A DNA stretch of 64,000 nucleotides, taken from Geobacillus sp. 46C-IIa (GTDB lineage: Bacteria; Bacillota; Bacilli; Bacillales; Anoxybacillaceae). Below, one piece after another: positions 63,244 to 64,000 of this stretch. The translations under genes and the position numbers were made by a program. The notes below the pieces were generated by a model that was given only the letters and a program-made list of their open reading frames with translations, did not search any database and was not told the origin of the DNA. Every line of letters starts with the position of its first letter. Positions within the stretch are counted from its first letter, which is position 1. The stretch spans positions 1,084,001-1,148,000 of the forward strand of contig NZ_CP061474.1 of the NCBI RefSeq assembly GCF_014679505.1. Direction: 5' to 3'.

Positions 63244-63355
63244 AAAAGGACGCGCAAAGATCGTCCGAGCCGATCCGTCATTGGAATGGGCGCGGGCGGA
63301 CGCCTTTTTACACGAAATCCGTCATTTAATCTTTGGGAAAAAGAAGGTGGCTTTG

Positions 63356-64000
63356 ATGATCGAACATATTCCGAATGAACACGGGCGATTTGGCGATTTC
63401 GGCGGCAAGTTTGTCCCAGAGACGCTCATGCTTCCGCTTGAGGAAATTGAAGTGGAGCTCGACAAAGCGCTTGCCGATGAGTCGTTCAAGCAAGAATATA
63501 TCCGTATTTTGCAGCACTACTCCGGGCGGCCGACCCCGCTGACGTTCGCCCCCAATTTGACACGGCAGCTCGGCGGCGCGAAAATGTATTTAAAGCGTGA
63601 AGATTTAAACCATACCGGCGCCCATAAAATCAACAACGCCATCGGCCAGGCGCTCTTGGCGAAACGGATGGGCAAGAAAAAGCTGATCGCCGAAACCGGC
63701 GCCGGGCAGCACGGGGTTGCGGCGGCGACGGTGGCCGCTCACTTCGGGATGGAATGCATCGTTTTTATGGGCGAGGAAGACATGAAACGGCAAGAACTGA
63801 ACGTGTTTCGCATGAAGCTGTTAGGCGCCGAAGTCGTGCCGGTGTCAAGCGGAAACCGGACGTTAAAAGACGCGACGAACGAGGCGATTCGTTATTGGGT
63901 CGCCCATTGCGACGACCACTTTTACATGATCGGCTCGGTCGTCGGCCCGCATCCGTACCCGAAAATGGTGCGCGAGTTTCAGCGCGTGATCGGCGATGAG
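63356..64000 (+). CDS. trpB: Tryptophan synthase beta subunit, N-terminal part
   Basis: The gene runs off the right edge; 215 codons are visible. It begins [17 protein letters not shown], continues [15 protein letters not shown], and includes the PLP-lysine motif [21 protein letters not shown] (Lys near 83, quoted up to GQALLA) and [33 protein letters not shown] and [10 protein letters not shown]. It joins indole and serine to tryptophan in complex with TrpA, which should follow outside the window. AAGAAGGTGG precedes the ATG. The same frame is open upstream to 63227, but the start chosen fits the family's N-terminus. Confidence 0.96.
   Translation, partial: MIEHIPNEHGRFGDFGGKFVPETLMLPLEEIEVELDKALADESFKQEYIRILQHYSGRPTPLTFAPNLTRQLGGAKMYLKREDLNHTGAHKINNAIGQALLAKRMGKKKLIAETGAGQHGVAAATVAAHFGMECIVFMGEEDMKRQELNVFRMKLLGAEVVPVSSGNRTLKDATNEAIRYWVAHCDDHFYMIGSVVGPHPYPKMVREFQRVIGDE

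Noticed and set aside
63227..63355. Longer N-terminus or extra peptide before trpB
   Set aside because: Frame is open but has no start with a ribosome site, and TrpB proteins begin where the chosen ATG places them.

Overview
The window is a contiguous stretch of the chromosome of a thermophilic, spore-forming Bacillaceae bacterium, almost certainly Geobacillus (kaustophilus / stearothermophilus / thermoleovorans group). The DNA is GC-rich for a Bacillus relative and carries sporulation and germination genes (cotJ, sleB-ypeB, gerA-type operon, spoIVA). Its TRAP and heptaprenyl diphosphate synthase subunits look nearly identical to the G. stearothermophilus proteins as I remember them, and gene order from about 13 kb to the right end follows the B. 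subtilis sigX-serA-fer-recS-ypb-gudB-ypd-sleB-ypf-der-gpsA-spoIVA-hbs-mtrAB-hep-ndk-cheR-aro-trp segment.

Layout. 0-3.1 kb: end of an N-acetylglucosamine-type PTS permease, an uncharacterised PTS-associated protein, a YvbH-like PH-domain protein behind a consensus SigW-type promoter, and a Nudix hydrolase. 3.1-13.1 kb: a cobalamin riboswitch followed by twelve tightly packed genes for corrinoid uptake, cobinamide salvage, nucleotide-loop assembly and alpha-ribazole salvage (btuF, btuC, btuD-cbiZ fusion, cbiB, cobD, cobU, cobS, cobC, a second CobU-like gene, pduO-type adenosyltransferase, cblT, cblS), closed by a terminator. No corrin-ring synthesis gene is present in the window. 13.2-14.8 kb: sigX-rsiX. 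15-19 kb: a PHP-type phosphatase converging on serA, then ppa and fer. 19-26.7 kb: ypbB, recQ/recS, ypbD, ypbE, ypbF, the cotJABC operon on the minus strand, an unrecognised membrane protein, ypbG and mecB/ypbH. 26.8-34.4 kb: gudB, ypdA, ansA, prsW, sleB-ypeB, ypfA/motI, ypfB. 34.4-37 kb: cmk, plsC, ypfD. 37.4-42.8 kb: a five-gene GerA-type germinant-receptor cluster with two B subunits and a D-type small subunit. 42.8-50.4 kb: ypzI (minus strand, 44 aa), yphA, YIEGIA protein and its small partner, der, gpsA, yphE, yphF, spoIVA. 51.1-55.5 kb: hup, folE-mtrB, hepS-menG-hepT, ndk. 55.5-64 kb: cheR, aroC, aroB, aroH and trpEDCFB, trpB running off the right edge.

Regulatory highlights are the B12 riboswitch with its terminator; the trp leader with about a dozen (G/T)AG triplets, a visible antiterminator/terminator pair, and the gene for its reader protein TRAP (mtrB) 7 kb upstream; a SigW-like promoter; SigE-like promoters at cotJ and spoIVA; and a palindrome over the serA -10 box. 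Two families of short intergenic repeats are visible.

There are no rRNA or tRNA genes, CRISPR arrays, insertion sequences or prophage genes that I can recognise. Most of the window is conserved core. I do not see an obviously new multi-gene system. The least explained parts are the PTS-linked 305-aa protein, the degenerate second CobU-like protein, the two repeat families, and the double-B germination cluster.
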